From Heterotrichella gracilis (Eukaryota > Sar > Xanthophyceae > Tribonematales > Xanthonemataceae), in NCBI GenBank assembly GCA_032358255.1, contig JAULBX010027418.1, positions 1-37,505 of the forward strand: DNA of 37,505 nucleotides, given 5' to 3'. Each line of letters opens with the position of its first letter. Within the stretch, counting starts at the first letter, position 1. The notes under the pieces were generated by a model, which was not told where the DNA came from, did not search any database, and saw only the letters and a list, made by a program, of their open reading frames with translations. The position numbers and the translations under genes were made by a program. Positions 29,601-37,505 of this stretch are shown here, piece by piece.

Positions 29601-30094
29601 TGGCCTGCTCATGATTACCCGGGGGGGGAAGAAGATGCTGACAAAGGTGAGGCTGCGGGTGGAAAACAGAAACTTTGTCGGACAACTTACAAGATTTACA
29701 AGACAATAAACATGCACCATTGTCCAGAATACTGCATTATCCTGCTGGAGTGGGGTGCATCCTGGTGACTGCTTCTTTTGGCCTGCTCATGATCACAATG
29801 GTTGTGATGTACAATGTAATGTCAAAAATAGTTGCAGTGTACAGCACGTCACCTCCAACATGTAACCAGGGGCCAACAGCCGGCTGGCGCTGTTTGGATT
29901 TGAAGAATTAAGCCTGCCATTGATTTCTTTTCTGTGTGCTCATCCAGACTGATCCAACGACTGCCGAATTCGCCTTTGATGACATCGATTCCTCGATTGC
30001 AAAGGAATCTGCGGGCATCCCAGGGGGGGACCATCATGTTCAACAAGCCCACGGCGGGGAGGACATAGAAAAGGTGTCTGCAGCTGCAGCCTAG
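23604..30094 (+). CDS. CPA2-type Na+/H+ antiporter of the NHA/SLC9B family (first exon not found)
   Basis: Visible exons: about 23604-23852 (5' limit uncertain), 24456-24620, 25445-25655, 26130-26276, 26788-26902, 27544-27647, 28531-28689, 28987-29084, 29446-29646 and 29948-30094 (TAG). All phases agree. From residue V at 23652 this gives about 515 residues, against roughly 540 in animal NHA2, so little is missing. Family blocks: KLPPLLGQLLVGMLLENLP, then ILMRAGLEID, then GGFLMAPLSPTVVITSMLAL, then GYGLKHGIPSLAMAA, then MQPLLFGSVGASI, then LALSWVPKATVQGALATAPL. It should be a polytopic membrane protein exchanging Na+ or Li+ for protons. The ion-site motif reads GIDVVV where animal NHA2 has FDDIL, so the second Asp is Val. 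The C-tail is short, acidic and hydrophilic. Most exon edges are echoed in the introns, and exon 6 has a complete second version at 27834-27940. No in-frame ATG lies just upstream of 23652, so the start must be in an unseen exon. Confidence 0.9.
23920..24165. repeat. Irregular ATGTGATCATGTCATC-type tandem repeats
   Basis: Words built on CCATGTGATCATGTCATC and CGATGATCA recur about six times with variation, interrupted by the exon echo at 23951-23997. A similar TGATTACA/TGATCACA-rich stretch lies at 36470-36660. Confidence 0.6.
23951..23997 (+). repeat. Near-identical echo of the antiporter's first visible exon end plus donor
   Basis: Forty-seven bases with one mismatch to 23812-23858, including the CAG/GTGAGG donor. 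Confidence 0.9.
24277..24325 (+). repeat. Echo of antiporter exon 24456 start with acceptor
   Basis: TTGCAGTGAAAGCTCCCCAC continuing to CTCCTGGTGGGCATGCTC resembles 24451-24502, with several substitutions. It is followed by a diverged tail. Confidence 0.75.
24763..25040 (+). repeat. Two echoes of antiporter exon 24456-24620 end plus donor
   Basis: 24763-24845 is nearly identical to 24533-24632 but lacks a short internal block (the part coding ATILMR). 24962-25040 keeps that block with substitutions (GCAGCCATTCTCATGCGGGC). Both keep the ACACG/GTG donor. They alternate with CCCTAAACCCT-type words. Confidence 0.9.
25252..25390 (+). repeat. Long decayed echo of antiporter exon 25445 start with acceptor
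   Basis: ATCACAGGCCTTCAGGCGCG followed by a GGGACCACC..CGCGTGGG pattern follows 25436-25560 for over 120 bases with many substitutions, including a premature stop (TGAACC). Confidence 0.8.
25790..25864 (+). repeat. Echo of antiporter exon 25655 end plus donor
   Basis: CTCAGCCCCACGGTGGTCAT continuing to CTATGGCCTCAAGCACGGTG is nearly identical to 25587-25661. One difference changes CGCGGC to CGCTGC. Confidence 0.9.
26580..26675 (+). repeat. Echo of antiporter exon 26788 start with acceptor
   Basis: It copies 26775-26862 with the TCCCTCTGCAG acceptor kept; only scattered changes occur until CTGTTCAGA, after which identity stops. It still reads GGAAALLGGAILGCTKLLD. Confidence 0.9.
26960..27015 (+). 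repeat. Decayed echo of antiporter exon 26902 end
   Basis: CTACGTGTTTGCAGTGAGCA and then GTTCATATGG follow the real TCTACACATTTGCACTGGGG and GTTCCTATGG. No donor is left. Confidence 0.6.
27657..27750. repeat. AT-centred inverted repeat, possible hairpin or small MITE
   Basis: The left arm GTCACACCAGGGGTGTTAAT at 27661 is inverted by ATTAACACCCCTGGTCAC at the right end (about 27729-27746). A second copy of the right arm (GGTTTATATATTAACACCCC) lies at 27699-27718. The core is TATA-rich. It sits between the two versions of antiporter exon 6. Confidence 0.8.
27834..27940 (+). CDS. Complete alternative copy of antiporter exon 6 (candidate mutually exclusive exon)
   Basis: The stretch is bounded by its own acceptor (CCTTGTAG) and donor (GCAG/GTATGC). 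It is 107 nt long against 104 nt for the exon at 27544-27647, so both have the same length modulo 3 and the same boundary phases. It reads ALKRTLGGIALTCIGPTAIV, then SRFWACGWPKALPA without a stop. Using either exon alone keeps the antiporter frame. Using both, or neither, shifts it, and using both meets a TGA within a few codons. Over the 28 aligned codons from GGA/GGG onward I count 5 synonymous and 7 replacement differences, including Leu to Arg. That does not prove selection; it may be a young duplicate drifting to decay. Confidence 0.55.
28257..28490 (+). repeat. Array of three echoes of antiporter exon 28531 start
   Basis: Units at 28257-28300, 28338-28396 and 28436-28488 precede the real exon at 28531, with a spacing of about 95 bases. 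They share GCACACCAAGCACGAAGTTG-like wording and GCCACATCGCTG. Units two and three keep a TGCCGCAG acceptor. Each is followed by an AT-rich spacer of TATTAGTAAT type. Real unit and echoes form a four-unit array. Confidence 0.9.
29214..29300 (+). repeat. Echo of antiporter exon 28987-29084 with donor, part of a ~215-bp tandem duplication
   Basis: AGCACATGGCTGCTGCTGCA and the following CACCGAGCGCCTCTTCCTGG are identical to 29008-29070. The first 14 bases of the exon and its acceptor are missing. The intron after it (AGCGGTTAGTCTTGCAC at 29138 and again at 29347) is duplicated too, so the unit runs over exon and intron. Confidence 0.9.
29749..29800 (+). repeat. Echo of antiporter exon 29446-29646 internal/3' part
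   Basis: GTGCATCCTGGTGACTGCTT and TTTTGGCCTGCTCATGAT match 29576-29617 with few changes, then identity stops. Confidence 0.85.
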
Positions 30095-31652
30095 GTAACC
30101 CTAAACTGGATGGGTTATTAGGGTCCTGGCTGACAGTGTTAGGAATTTTTTTGGGTCGCTAGAGGCATTTTGTCCCTACCTTTCTCTGCATCTAGGGCGT
30201 GATTTCCTCTACCAGTATAAGGCTGTGCATGGATCATTCAGGCAGTGCCCCCCTGGGATCAAGAATCGCTCCACCAGGGATTTGCTGGTTGTTAGAACTT
30301 CTGAGAGCAATGCTGCGGGCCATGTGGTCAATTTTGGAGAGCATTATCATGTAGCCTATTGTTGGCTACACGATATGTTTTACATTGAATGCTGTCTGAC
30401 TGTCCTTGGACGATAGGTCTTGCATCGCATGGTGTCCGACTGGCCTTGAACGTCTGTAGACGCGTACACGCGAGCACAAAGTATTATCATGAGCGAGCCA
30501 GCGAATCATCAGAGATGGCATATGATCGATCGTGGTGAACATTGAAATTAAACCCCATCAGAAATCCCGTGCTGAAACCGTACCACTGGGGGTCCTGGCC
30601 CTGGGTAAGGGACCGGGTGACCACAATGTAATATCATGAACCTCAACTTGAAGGACCCTGGTGGTGAGTCCTATCAAGTTGTCGCAAGCATCATGGCGAC
30701 CATGGTGGCACGCGTACGCGCATGCGATTGCTGCGCCGCACCGCCGGTGTCAGAATATCAATATTGCACGGTAGGCCAACAACAACACCGCAAAGGGGAC
30801 TGCCGTGATCCCCAGCAATACGGCTGGTATTTTCCAAAAAATTAAATTATTATGATAATCATTCAATGATGATCTTCGTCAGGGGTACTTGTGGGCGTCA
30901 GCATCAACGGCGCTGGAAGGCTGCATGTTCAGATAGCCACTAGCCAGCCAGAGCCTGCTTGTACAATCTCACATCGTCCGCGGCGGCGCTGTACATACGT
31001 ATAAAAAAAGACAAAAAAAAACACGTAGGTGACTCTGCAATATGCCATGGCACAACATTCCTGCGTTGTCAAGATGAATTCTTGCAAAAGCAACGTATTT
31101 CTGGCAATTTACCTCATGAAGCATGAAGTAAAGCATGACAAGGATGGACAAAAAATCCTAATTCAGAACCCTGGTTCAAGAACTCTGAATTTCTATCTTC
31201 AAAATAGATACACAAATACATGCTCCCAAAGCTCTGAAAATTGATGCCCAACATAGGCAAACCCACAGCCCTGAAAATCGATGCACAAAAGAAACCTACA
31301 CCCTCAAAATCGATGCTCAGCGCTCTGCCCTGAACGTTGCGGCCCCAAAAAAACCCTTTCTCAATGGCCACTCCATAACAGGTTGCGCGCTTCTGAATCA
31401 GGTGCAGGCTGCCTTCCACAGCAAAATGTGTATTCATTCACGATGCAATCACGGTGTAATCACTGTATGTCTTAAAGGAATTTCTTAAGAGAACTGCACA
31501 AATATGAAGTGGGGATGATTGTATTAATGTACCCACCAGCAACATCATACACAATGACTGGTATTGGACCAATGGACCCTCTTGCAGGGCGTTGCATACA
31601 ATTTCAATAGTACCCTGTTGCAATCTTATTAGCAGGGGAATGGTTTTGAAGG
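30095..31652. other. Intergenic region after the antiporter
   Basis: It contains the antiporter 3' flank. No gene is supported; the short open frames lack motifs. About 31225-31345 holds loosely repeated CTGAAAATCGATGC-type words (TCTGAAAATTGATGCCCAAC, CCTGAAAATCGATGCACAAA, CTCAAAATCGATGCTCAG). Confidence 0.5.
30627..30631 (+). terminator. Candidate poly(A) signal of the antiporter
   Basis: TGTAA about 530 bases after the stop codon. It is plausible for a chlorophyte 3' end, but the word is short. Confidence 0.35.
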
Positions 31653-32062
31653 TCATAGGCTCTGGCACATACTGTATGTCACACGAATCCTGCTGTGACG
31701 CACGGTGGGCGAGGTATCCCCGCTGCCAGGTGGCGACATGTCGGCACTCCCCACGCACTCATCACCGCCAGGTGGCGCCACGTCAGCACTGCCCATGTGG
31801 GTGGTGCCACGGGGCGCCACATCAGGATTGCCCTCGAGGGGCGCCAGCTGGCCCCCGCACTCCGCCACGTCAGCACTGCCCATGTGGGTGTGGGGTGTGC
31901 CAAGGGGTGATAAGTGCCCCCCATATTCCACCACAGGCACCCGCTCTGTTGCCGCCAGCGGTAGATCTCCAACCAGCTCCACCGCATAGTCCACGTGGCG
32001 GTCAGGTTCTACCACAAACACAGGGTGCATCACATGCTTTAAGACTGTCTTGGGAGTCGCCC
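31653..32062 (-). CDS. Terminal exon of an unrecognised gene, with an internal GSAD repeat
   Basis: On the minus strand the exon follows a CTTGCAG acceptor and runs open for 135 codons to TGA. The first part reads TPKTVLKHVMHPVFVVEPDR, then a DYAVELVGDLPLA stretch. The second part contains three related units around THMGSADVAE, THMGSADVAPPGGDE and CVGSADMSPPG, rich in Gly, Ala, Asp and Pro and probably disordered. Codon third positions are G/C-rich like the other genes here. It starts with two bases of a split codon, so the exon before it must end in phase 1; I could not identify that exon. A decayed copy of its start lies at 32100-32190. I do not recognise the family. Confidence 0.5.
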
Positions 32063-32099
32063 CTGCAAGCGTAGGGGTAGGGTTGTAGGGTTGGTTATA

Positions 32100-32190
32100 T
32101 AGGTCGTGGGAAGAGATGTAGGGTTCAACCACAAAGGGCGAGGCGCAGCATGTGCTTGGGGATCGTATTGGAGGCGACTCTGAATAAAAT
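32100..32190 (-). repeat. Decayed echo of the unknown terminal exon start
   Basis: Minus strand: a GGCGACTC-like start, then AAGCACATGCTGCGCC and TTTGTGGTTGAACCCTAC parallel the real exon (GGGCGACTCCCAAGACAGTC, TTTGTGGTAGAACCTGAC). Confidence 0.65.
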
Positions 32191-32295
32191 GTACGATTAA
32201 TAGCACCTTTTGGATCACTTTGTGCAGTGTACACCTTTCAGCACCTCGCGCCTACCTGGTCCTTGGACAACCCCAAACCCTGAACCCTAAACCCT

Positions 32296-32350
32296 AAACA
32301 GGTGGTGCAGCACACAAGCCACCTCTAGCATGCGCTGAGGGCCATCTAGG
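32296..32350 (-). repeat. Decayed echo of the putative exon at 32575-32646
   Basis: Minus strand: CTCAGCGCATGCTAGAGGTG then GCTTGTGTGCTGCACCAC parallels the coding CTGCGCAAGGTGTGCCAGGT then GGCCCGAGTGCTTCAACAG. The presence of an echo supports the idea that the original is an exon. Confidence 0.5.
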
Positions 32351-32574
32351 GTTTGCGCTCTCCATGCCTACTTTTAGCGTGTAGGGTTTAGGGTTTGCAG
32401 TCGTCCCTGGCCACATCTTCGACCAGGCGTAGCACCCGGCAGTACGGGTGTACAAGCCGGCTGCTGTCAGAGACTAAAACCATATGCAGCTATATTTTGC
32501 TGTGCATGGCGTATCCTGCGGTATTTACCTTTCAGCGCCCCCCTGCCTGCCTCCTCCCTTGATACCCTGAACAC

Positions 32575-32646
32575 CTGTTGAAGCACTCGGGCCACCTGGC
32601 ACACCTTGCGCAGTATCCAGTTGAAAGGCATGGGGTTCAGGAGGGT
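32575..32646 (-). CDS. Probable internal exon of the same unrecognised gene
   Basis: A 72-nt open stretch between an acceptor (GGGTGGCAG) and a donor (CAACAG/GTGTTC) reads TLLNPMPFNWILRKVCQVAR then VLQQ, phase 0 at both ends. It cannot join directly to the terminal exon at 32062 without another exon, because the phases differ. An open frame with good codon usage near 32400-32466 (RLVHPYCRVLRLVEDVARDD) may be part of the missing piece, but I could not place its ends. Confidence 0.35.
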
Positions 32647-32676
32647 CTGCCACCCAATATGGATGTGGGTGGAGCT

Positions 32677-32772
32677 GGCGGCGGCGGCGACGGCGGCGAC
32701 GGCGGCGGCGGCGGTGGTGGTGGTGGTGGTGGTGGTGGTGGTGGTGGTGGTGGTGGTGGTGGTGGTGGTGGT
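32677..32772. repeat. (GGC)n followed by (GGT)20 microsatellite
   Basis: A GGC/GAC-rich stretch up to 32712 is followed by 20 perfect GGT units at 32713-32772. It lies just upstream, on the minus strand, of the putative exon at 32575-32646, so it could be intronic or code Ala/Thr. Confidence 0.9.
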
Positions 32773-32809
32773 GTGGTCTGGAAGGGGGGGTGATGTGGGT
32801 CAGGGGAGG

Positions 32810-32850
32810 TTTAGGGTTTAGGGTTCAGGGTGTAGGGTTTAGGGTAGCCT
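32810..32850. repeat. Interstitial telomere-like cluster
   Basis: Five consecutive TTTAGGG-like units (GGTTTAGGGTTTAGGGTTCA and on), the densest such cluster in the window. Similar clusters lie at 32273-32300, 17099-17120, 17196-17222 and 36203-36222. Confidence 0.85.
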
Positions 32851-35183
32851 GGGCTGCGGGTGTGTTAGGGAGAAACTGGTGTGGAAGTCCTTGTTGTCAG
32901 AGGACAACTAGGTATGAGGGCAGACCTTCATCACATGTCAAACTTGTGCACGCCGTATTTTCCTAACGTGCAGTAACAGCCCTGCCCCACACACACATTT
33001 ACGATCCACGAAGGCACACTCCTGGCACACAACCACCACGGCATCTCCAAAACACGTCGCCCAGCCTCTAGATTCAGACAATATGTGAACGCAACCATCC
33101 ATACTGTGTAGGATATACCTACGGGAGACAGCGTTCCCAGTACAGCACTATGCAAACTGACAGCACAATGCCCCCTCACTAACCTGCACTTGCTGCGTCA
33201 AGCTTGCGAATACTAGCACCACTAGGCTGCTACAAATCTTTATTCTTGGTTAAAGGGCGTGGCGCTGCCGGTGCTGACGCCCGAACCTGGAAACGGTAGC
33301 TATAGCCCTGCTTGACAGGATGCATGCATGCACCGACTCGGCAAAGCATTCGGGTACTGGATAGATTGGACGCGCCCAAGTAGAGTTTGAACACAGTTGC
33401 AAAAGACTGCGTAGCTATAGCAACTGCTGTGTCTATCGTATACGCTATAGCCAGGTCCTGTAAGGTTCCGGAACTGGGGTATCCCACTCCCGCGCCCCCG
33501 CTGTGAAATCCTCAGCTGAGCCAAAATCGAGCATCTTTGGGACCCAGCTTGTGACGTCGCCTAAATATGGATTCCAGCTGGCACTGGCACCACTGACAGA
33601 CAGCGCCTGCAGCATTTTGCATGCAGGCCAAGTGTCGACAGTGCAGTGCCCCTTCCTGTATGATAACCATGGTGTGACACCCCTTGTGTACACCCCAGTC
33701 GTCAAGAGTAGCAAGAGGAAAACATCTGCGAAAGACGCGTCTAGAGAGTGCTTACCAGGCCTCTGGGGGGTCTCGTGGCAAGAACCCATGGCCTTGGTTT
33801 GAAAGCCAACGCACAAGCCTGTTTGCACTGTCACCAGCAAACAACGAACTGTGACATGCCAGGACATGCCACTCCGGGTGGATGTGTCATGGTGGTTTTG
33901 GGCCAGCGGCCCCAGTCGTGCAGGTGAGCATGGTATGAAATAGGTAGTAGGTACCGTCAACGTGTCCACCAAAGGGACTCAATCCAATCGGTGAATTGAG
34001 TCCCAAAGGTGCTCAGAGTTGGATGAGCGCACAGGTGGCGGCGCACATGGGGCAGGGACTAGCCTGTAAGGGGGGGGGTGGGGGGGGGGTGCTGCGGCCT
34101 GGGCCCCGGGTTACCCAGGCTGAGCCGATGCGCCTGGCGGCTAGGCCCGGGCCCGCTTGAGAAGGGAGGGATGGTCACTGGGAGGGGGAGGAAGGGGGGG
34201 GGGCGTGTAGGGGACTGTGAAGGGTTTAGGGTTTGCAACGTAGGGTTCAGGGTTTACGTTGTAGGTGCAGGGTTCATGTTGCAGCATTCAACTACATGTG
34301 AACCGCTTGAGTGCAAGGATTCAAAGCTTTGTGGCCCACCCAGGGTGTGCGCTGAAAAGCCACCTGTCATTGGGTGCCGCACGTTTGAGTCATCGTCATA
34401 TAATAATTGCAGTGGCTATCCATTTTCCCCACAAGCGTGGTGCGGTCTCCCTTTGGAGATCACTACAGTGATGCTCAAAAGGATCATGAGAAACATGTTG
34501 AGCTGAGCTCAGCCTGAGAACTGATCACACAACAAGCAGGTTTAAACTTCAAAGGAAATTCCTGATCGGTAGCGGTGAGTTCATCACGAAGTACTGATCC
34601 TGACCCAAGGAACGCAATTAAATCCTTAGCATTAACTCCTCATACGACAGCTGAAAGACCGAGGTTTGCAGTAGCTGATCGACCCAACTTGGCTGACCAC
34701 ACGATGCTGATCCAATACAAATCATCAAAGCTGTCACAGCTGTCACATGGGCAATCTAAAAAAGAATGTGTAGCGTGAAAATACGAGATGGCAGGCTGTG
34801 TGGCCTCGTGCGTTGCAATGCGAGAGAAATCGGGGAACAGGTGAAGATGGCTGGCACAGCAAGGAAGGCAGTATGGAATAAATGACGATGGTTGGCGCAG
34901 GCACTGGAGAAAGCTGGAAAAGTACAGCATAGTCACGGGCCGCAAAAAGCCGTTAAATATGTGTGCACCACTACCAAAAGCCATGCAGCATGTCTACCAA
35001 AAGCCACACTGCATGCGGCACAGACTCTAAAGTATCGTGTAATAGACTACATCTTGAAGATTGGCAACACAGAAGGGAGCTCCGCCGTTGCTCACCGCAG
35101 CAGCATCATGCCAGTGTTTGCCATCAGATTGGGTACCATTGGCACCTGCAATGACCTGCACGCCGCACTACTGAGGGCACCGC

Positions 35184-37505
35184 CTATGCCCCACCTGATG
35201 GTGGGGGCACTGCCTTGGCGCCATCGGAGACAATCTCGTTCTTGGTCAGGCTGCAGAGAGGTGGGGGCAGGGTTTAGGGTTTTGAGTGTGTTTTTAGGGT
35301 TTCAGGGGTGAGCGGGGGAAAAGGGGTTGATATCATCCTAGGTCGGCCTGCAGCGGGGGGGTGGAGAAGGACAACCAAATTTCCCAATCTCCCACCCTGC
35401 TCGGGATTGGAGGAAGGGGAGGGTGTGGGAGAAAGGGTGGTGCGGGGTGCATGCGCAGGGTGGGAAATCAGAAAATTGGAAAATATGCAAGTGGGGCCAG
35501 AGGTTGCTAGGAATGGAGGTGGTGGTCAATGGCTGGGTGCAAAAACAAGTCCAGGGCGGAGAACGCCTTGGGGAAACTTGATCAATATATGAATCAATTC
35601 AATATATTCATTATGGCCGCCAGTCCATGCACCCACATGCCCAGGCACGCACGGATGCACCCCCCACACGCCCACACACCCATCCAGGTAGGGTCTAGGG
35701 TACCAGCTCAGCCTCTGTGGTTGGGTCGTCCATCTTGCCACAGCCCTACCATCTGCTGAGGGCCCCCGGGTCCATTCAAACTCATCACACCTCTAATGCT
35801 CCTTCCCCAACTCGCGCACCCCCCCCCCCCCTACCACCCAACAAACACCCACAGAAAGCGCACCCCTCTCCCCCCCCCCGCCCACTCACCCATCCACATC
35901 CAGGTCCACACTCCCATAGGGCACCAGCTCAGCCTCAGTGGTTGGGTCATACATCTTGCCATAGCCCAGTATGCGCTCGAGCACAGACAGGTGCTTAGGG
36001 TTCACGGCGGGGCCGGTGTAGGGTTTCCCATTGAGGAGGTCCAGCCAGCGCTCATCGCCTTGGAGGAGGTCCAGGGCGCCGGTGTCTGGAGGGGGGGAGG
36101 TGGATGGAGGGGTTGCAACTTGCGTGTGCAAGGGGGGTTATTACGCGTGTGAGAGATTGGGTGCGTGGGTGTAAACCGAGCACAGGGCACCTGTGAGGTG
36201 CAGGTTTTAGGGTTTAGGGTTTGGCCTGGTTGACCAGTGTAGGGTTTATTGTTAAGCTAGTTAAGCAGCGCCAGCCAGCGCTCGTCGCCTTGCAGGAGGT
36301 CCAGGGCGCTGTTGTCTGTACAATGGAGAAATAATGTGCGATGAGAGATTAAAGTTTTATTGAATTTGTTGTTGCTTATTGGAGGTCCAGGGCACATTTG
36401 TCTGGGGTGGGGGGGGATTGGGGGAGTGTGAGCGCGAGTGTGATCATGAAATGGGTGAGCACCAGTTATGCAAGTCCACCATTGATCATGTTTGATGACA
36501 CTTGATTACATCTGGTTACAAGAAAATGTACTTGATCACATGGGAAGTTGCACCTTCCTAACCTGGGATCATGAGGATAGTGAGCACGATCCCCGCCAGG
36601 CCACAATTGATTACAATTGATTACATTTGATTGCACTGAATCACATTTGTAATTCCACCCCCGCTCACCTGGAATCATGAGGATGGTGAGCACAATCCCC
36701 GCCAGGCCACAGAATGCTGAGATGTAGAACTTGACTTGGTTGTCCACCAGCCCAAACACCACACCAGCAACCAGCGCGCCGCCCTTGCCTGCAGGGGAGG
36801 GGGAGGGGGTTGCGGGTGGTGAGGGTGGCCGTGGTATGCAGTATCAGCGTTGCATTAAGGCGGACCTTATTGCTAGAGGTCTTTTTGGGGTTGGCATCTG
36901 GCAGCGTATTGTGTTGGACAGGAGTGCCTGGCGGTTGGCGACTATTGGTGGATGCATCCCTCCGGGGCCACGCATGTAACTGTAACTGTAACTGTAACTG
37001 TAAATGAGGGCGGCCGTGACAAGGGAGGCAATGAGTGAGGTGCCTAGGCGGGGAGGGAACTGGCCCAGGCCCTGATCATTTCGAACTGTGCAAAGGTGTG
37101 CACGCCAAAACTAAAAGCGGAATAACTATCAGTGTCGATAACAATACGGTCAATAATCAATATGGCCCTGGCTCAAGTAAAGATAATGTTCGAGGGGGCA
37201 TTGCAAAGCAGAGTGTACATTGGCATTGCATAGACTACATAGGTAAGCAGTCAGTGGCAACATTTAGTTTGTTCTTTGATTGGGTTCCTATTGAATTGCC
37301 TGCTGCAAAGCTAAGACATGCACAGGGCTGTGCATGTCCCCGCTCGCCTCAGATGCACCTGGCTGTTACCCTTCACATAGAACCCTAAACAACCTAAAGG
37401 GGGGGCGCAACTCGCACCTGTTGCCGCGGCGATTCCGTGGCTCATGGCCCGCATCTCTGTTGGTATGAGCTCAGCTGGCAGCAGCCATGTGGTTGCATTT
37501 GGACC
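35184..37505 (-). CDS. PHT1/PHO84-like phosphate:H+ symporter (MFS), C-terminal part; 5' end outside window
   Basis: Minus-strand exons: >37505-37418, 36788-36669, 36085-35890 and 35250-35184 (TAG), with GT-AG introns and phases 1, 1 and 2 that agree. The first reads GPNATTWLLPAELIPTEMRA then MSHGIAAATG, continued by GKGGALVAGVVFGLVD. This is the loop and following helix typical of the phosphate:H+ symporter family, where PHO84/PHT1 proteins have GPN.TTF..P.E.FP..R...HG.SAA.GK.GA. Next comes a hydrophobic last helix (AFCGLAGIVLTILMIP). The tail then reads DERWLDLLNGKPYTGPAVNP, LGYGKMYDP and a polar end LTKNEIVSDGAKAVPPPSGG. It should take up inorganic phosphate at the plasma membrane or another membrane. 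The subfamily (the green-algal PTA type is my preference) cannot be fixed from the C-terminal part. Confidence 0.82.
35685..35760 (-). repeat. Echo of the phosphate-transporter exon 35890 end
   Basis: TACCAGCTCAGCCTCTGTGG and TTGGGTCGTCCATCTTGCCA resemble 35920-35965 with few changes, and CCCATCCAGGTAGGG recalls the real donor side. It lies downstream of the exon on the minus strand. Confidence 0.85.
36250..36405 (-). repeat. Two echoes of the phosphate-transporter exon 36085 start
   Basis: 36262-36318 copies GCCAGCCAGCGCTCGTCGCC, then GAGGTCCAGGGCGCTGTTGT and a TCTGTAC acceptor region. 36380-36405 is a shorter copy (GGAGGTCCAGGGCACATTTG). Both are upstream of the real exon on the minus strand. 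Confidence 0.85.
36540..36605 (-). repeat. Echo of the phosphate-transporter exon 36669 end
   Basis: CTGGGATCATGAGGATAGTG continuing to GATCCCCGCCAGGCCACA matches 36669-36713 with few changes; the donor has become GGTTAG. Confidence 0.85.
36975..37003 (+). repeat. (TGTAAC)n microsatellite
   Basis: Nearly five perfect TGTAAC units in the first visible phosphate-transporter intron. Confidence 0.9.

Larger units (their letters stand above)
32647..35183. other. Region upstream of the unknown gene and downstream of the phosphate transporter
   Basis: No gene is supported here. A 176-codon open frame on the minus strand (33445-33972) overlaps a 100-codon one on the plus strand, and neither has a convincing motif. 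The region holds the GGT microsatellite, the telomere-like cluster, poly-G stretches at 34071-34090 and 34194-34204, and TTTAGG-type words near 34220-34260. Confidence 0.5.

Noticed and set aside
31592..32074. 160-codon plus-strand frame opposite the unknown terminal exon
   Set aside because: The minus-strand reading has an acceptor, better codon usage and internal peptide repeats; the plus reading is its shadow.
33445..33972. A 176-codon minus-strand open frame containing KMLDFGSAEDF, like a kinase DFG segment
   Set aside because: No other kinase motif is near it. The opposite strand is also open for 100 codons, and there are no convincing splice sites, so the match looks accidental.
37035..37388. 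117-codon plus-strand open frame in the phosphate-transporter intron
   Set aside because: It has no motif or splice context, and lies inside an intron whose flanking exons join perfectly in phase.
1..37505. CRISPR array or bacterial operon
   Set aside because: The tandem repeats have no uniform repeat/spacer pattern, and the genes have spliceosomal introns.

Overview
This is nuclear DNA from a eukaryote, most probably a chlorophyte green alga of the Chlamydomonadales type; a Haematococcus-like genome is my guess from general knowledge. The reasons are short GC-rich exons split by many GT-AG introns, a strong G/C preference at third codon positions, plastid-type proteins (a TGD4-like lipid-transfer protein, and two proteins with transit-peptide-like N termini), candidate TGTAA poly(A) signals, and Arabidopsis-type telomere-like words (CCCTAAA/TTTAGGG) in most introns. 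I see no bacterial operon, CRISPR array, convincing tRNA or intact transposon.

Layout. 1-1210 (+): last three exons of a TGD4-like chloroplast envelope lipid-transfer protein. 3450-12083 (+): a complete 15-exon gene for a 929-residue receptor-like kinase with a signal peptide, two FAS1 (fasciclin) domains, one membrane span and a cytoplasmic TKL-like kinase domain. 14759-15880 (-): a small three-exon gene for a probably plastid-targeted one-span coiled-coil protein of unknown function. 16593-21048 (-): eukaryotic glutathione synthetase (GSH2) in eight exons. 23604-30094 (+): a CPA2-type Na+/H+ antiporter of the NHA/SLC9B family in ten visible exons, with its first exon not found. 31653-32646 (-): the 3' end of an unrecognised gene. 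35184-37505 (-): the C-terminal part of a PHT1/PHO84-like phosphate:H+ symporter that runs off the right edge. I found the exons by joining open frames at splice sites and checking phase; all joins given are phase-consistent unless stated.

The genes are not functionally clustered, and both strands are used. What unifies the window is its intron structure. About forty exon edges are echoed by degenerate or near-identical copies in the neighbouring intron or 3' flank. Copies of exon 5' ends, often with their acceptor, lie upstream of the real exon. Copies of exon 3' ends, often with their donor, lie downstream. Many sit beside telomere-like words. Some loci carry arrays of three or four echoes. 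One echo in the antiporter gene is a complete, splice-competent second exon that behaves like one member of a mutually exclusive pair. Another, in GSH2, has turned an alanine-coding stretch into a (CTG)24 microsatellite. I consider this splice-junction echo pattern the most unusual feature of the window.
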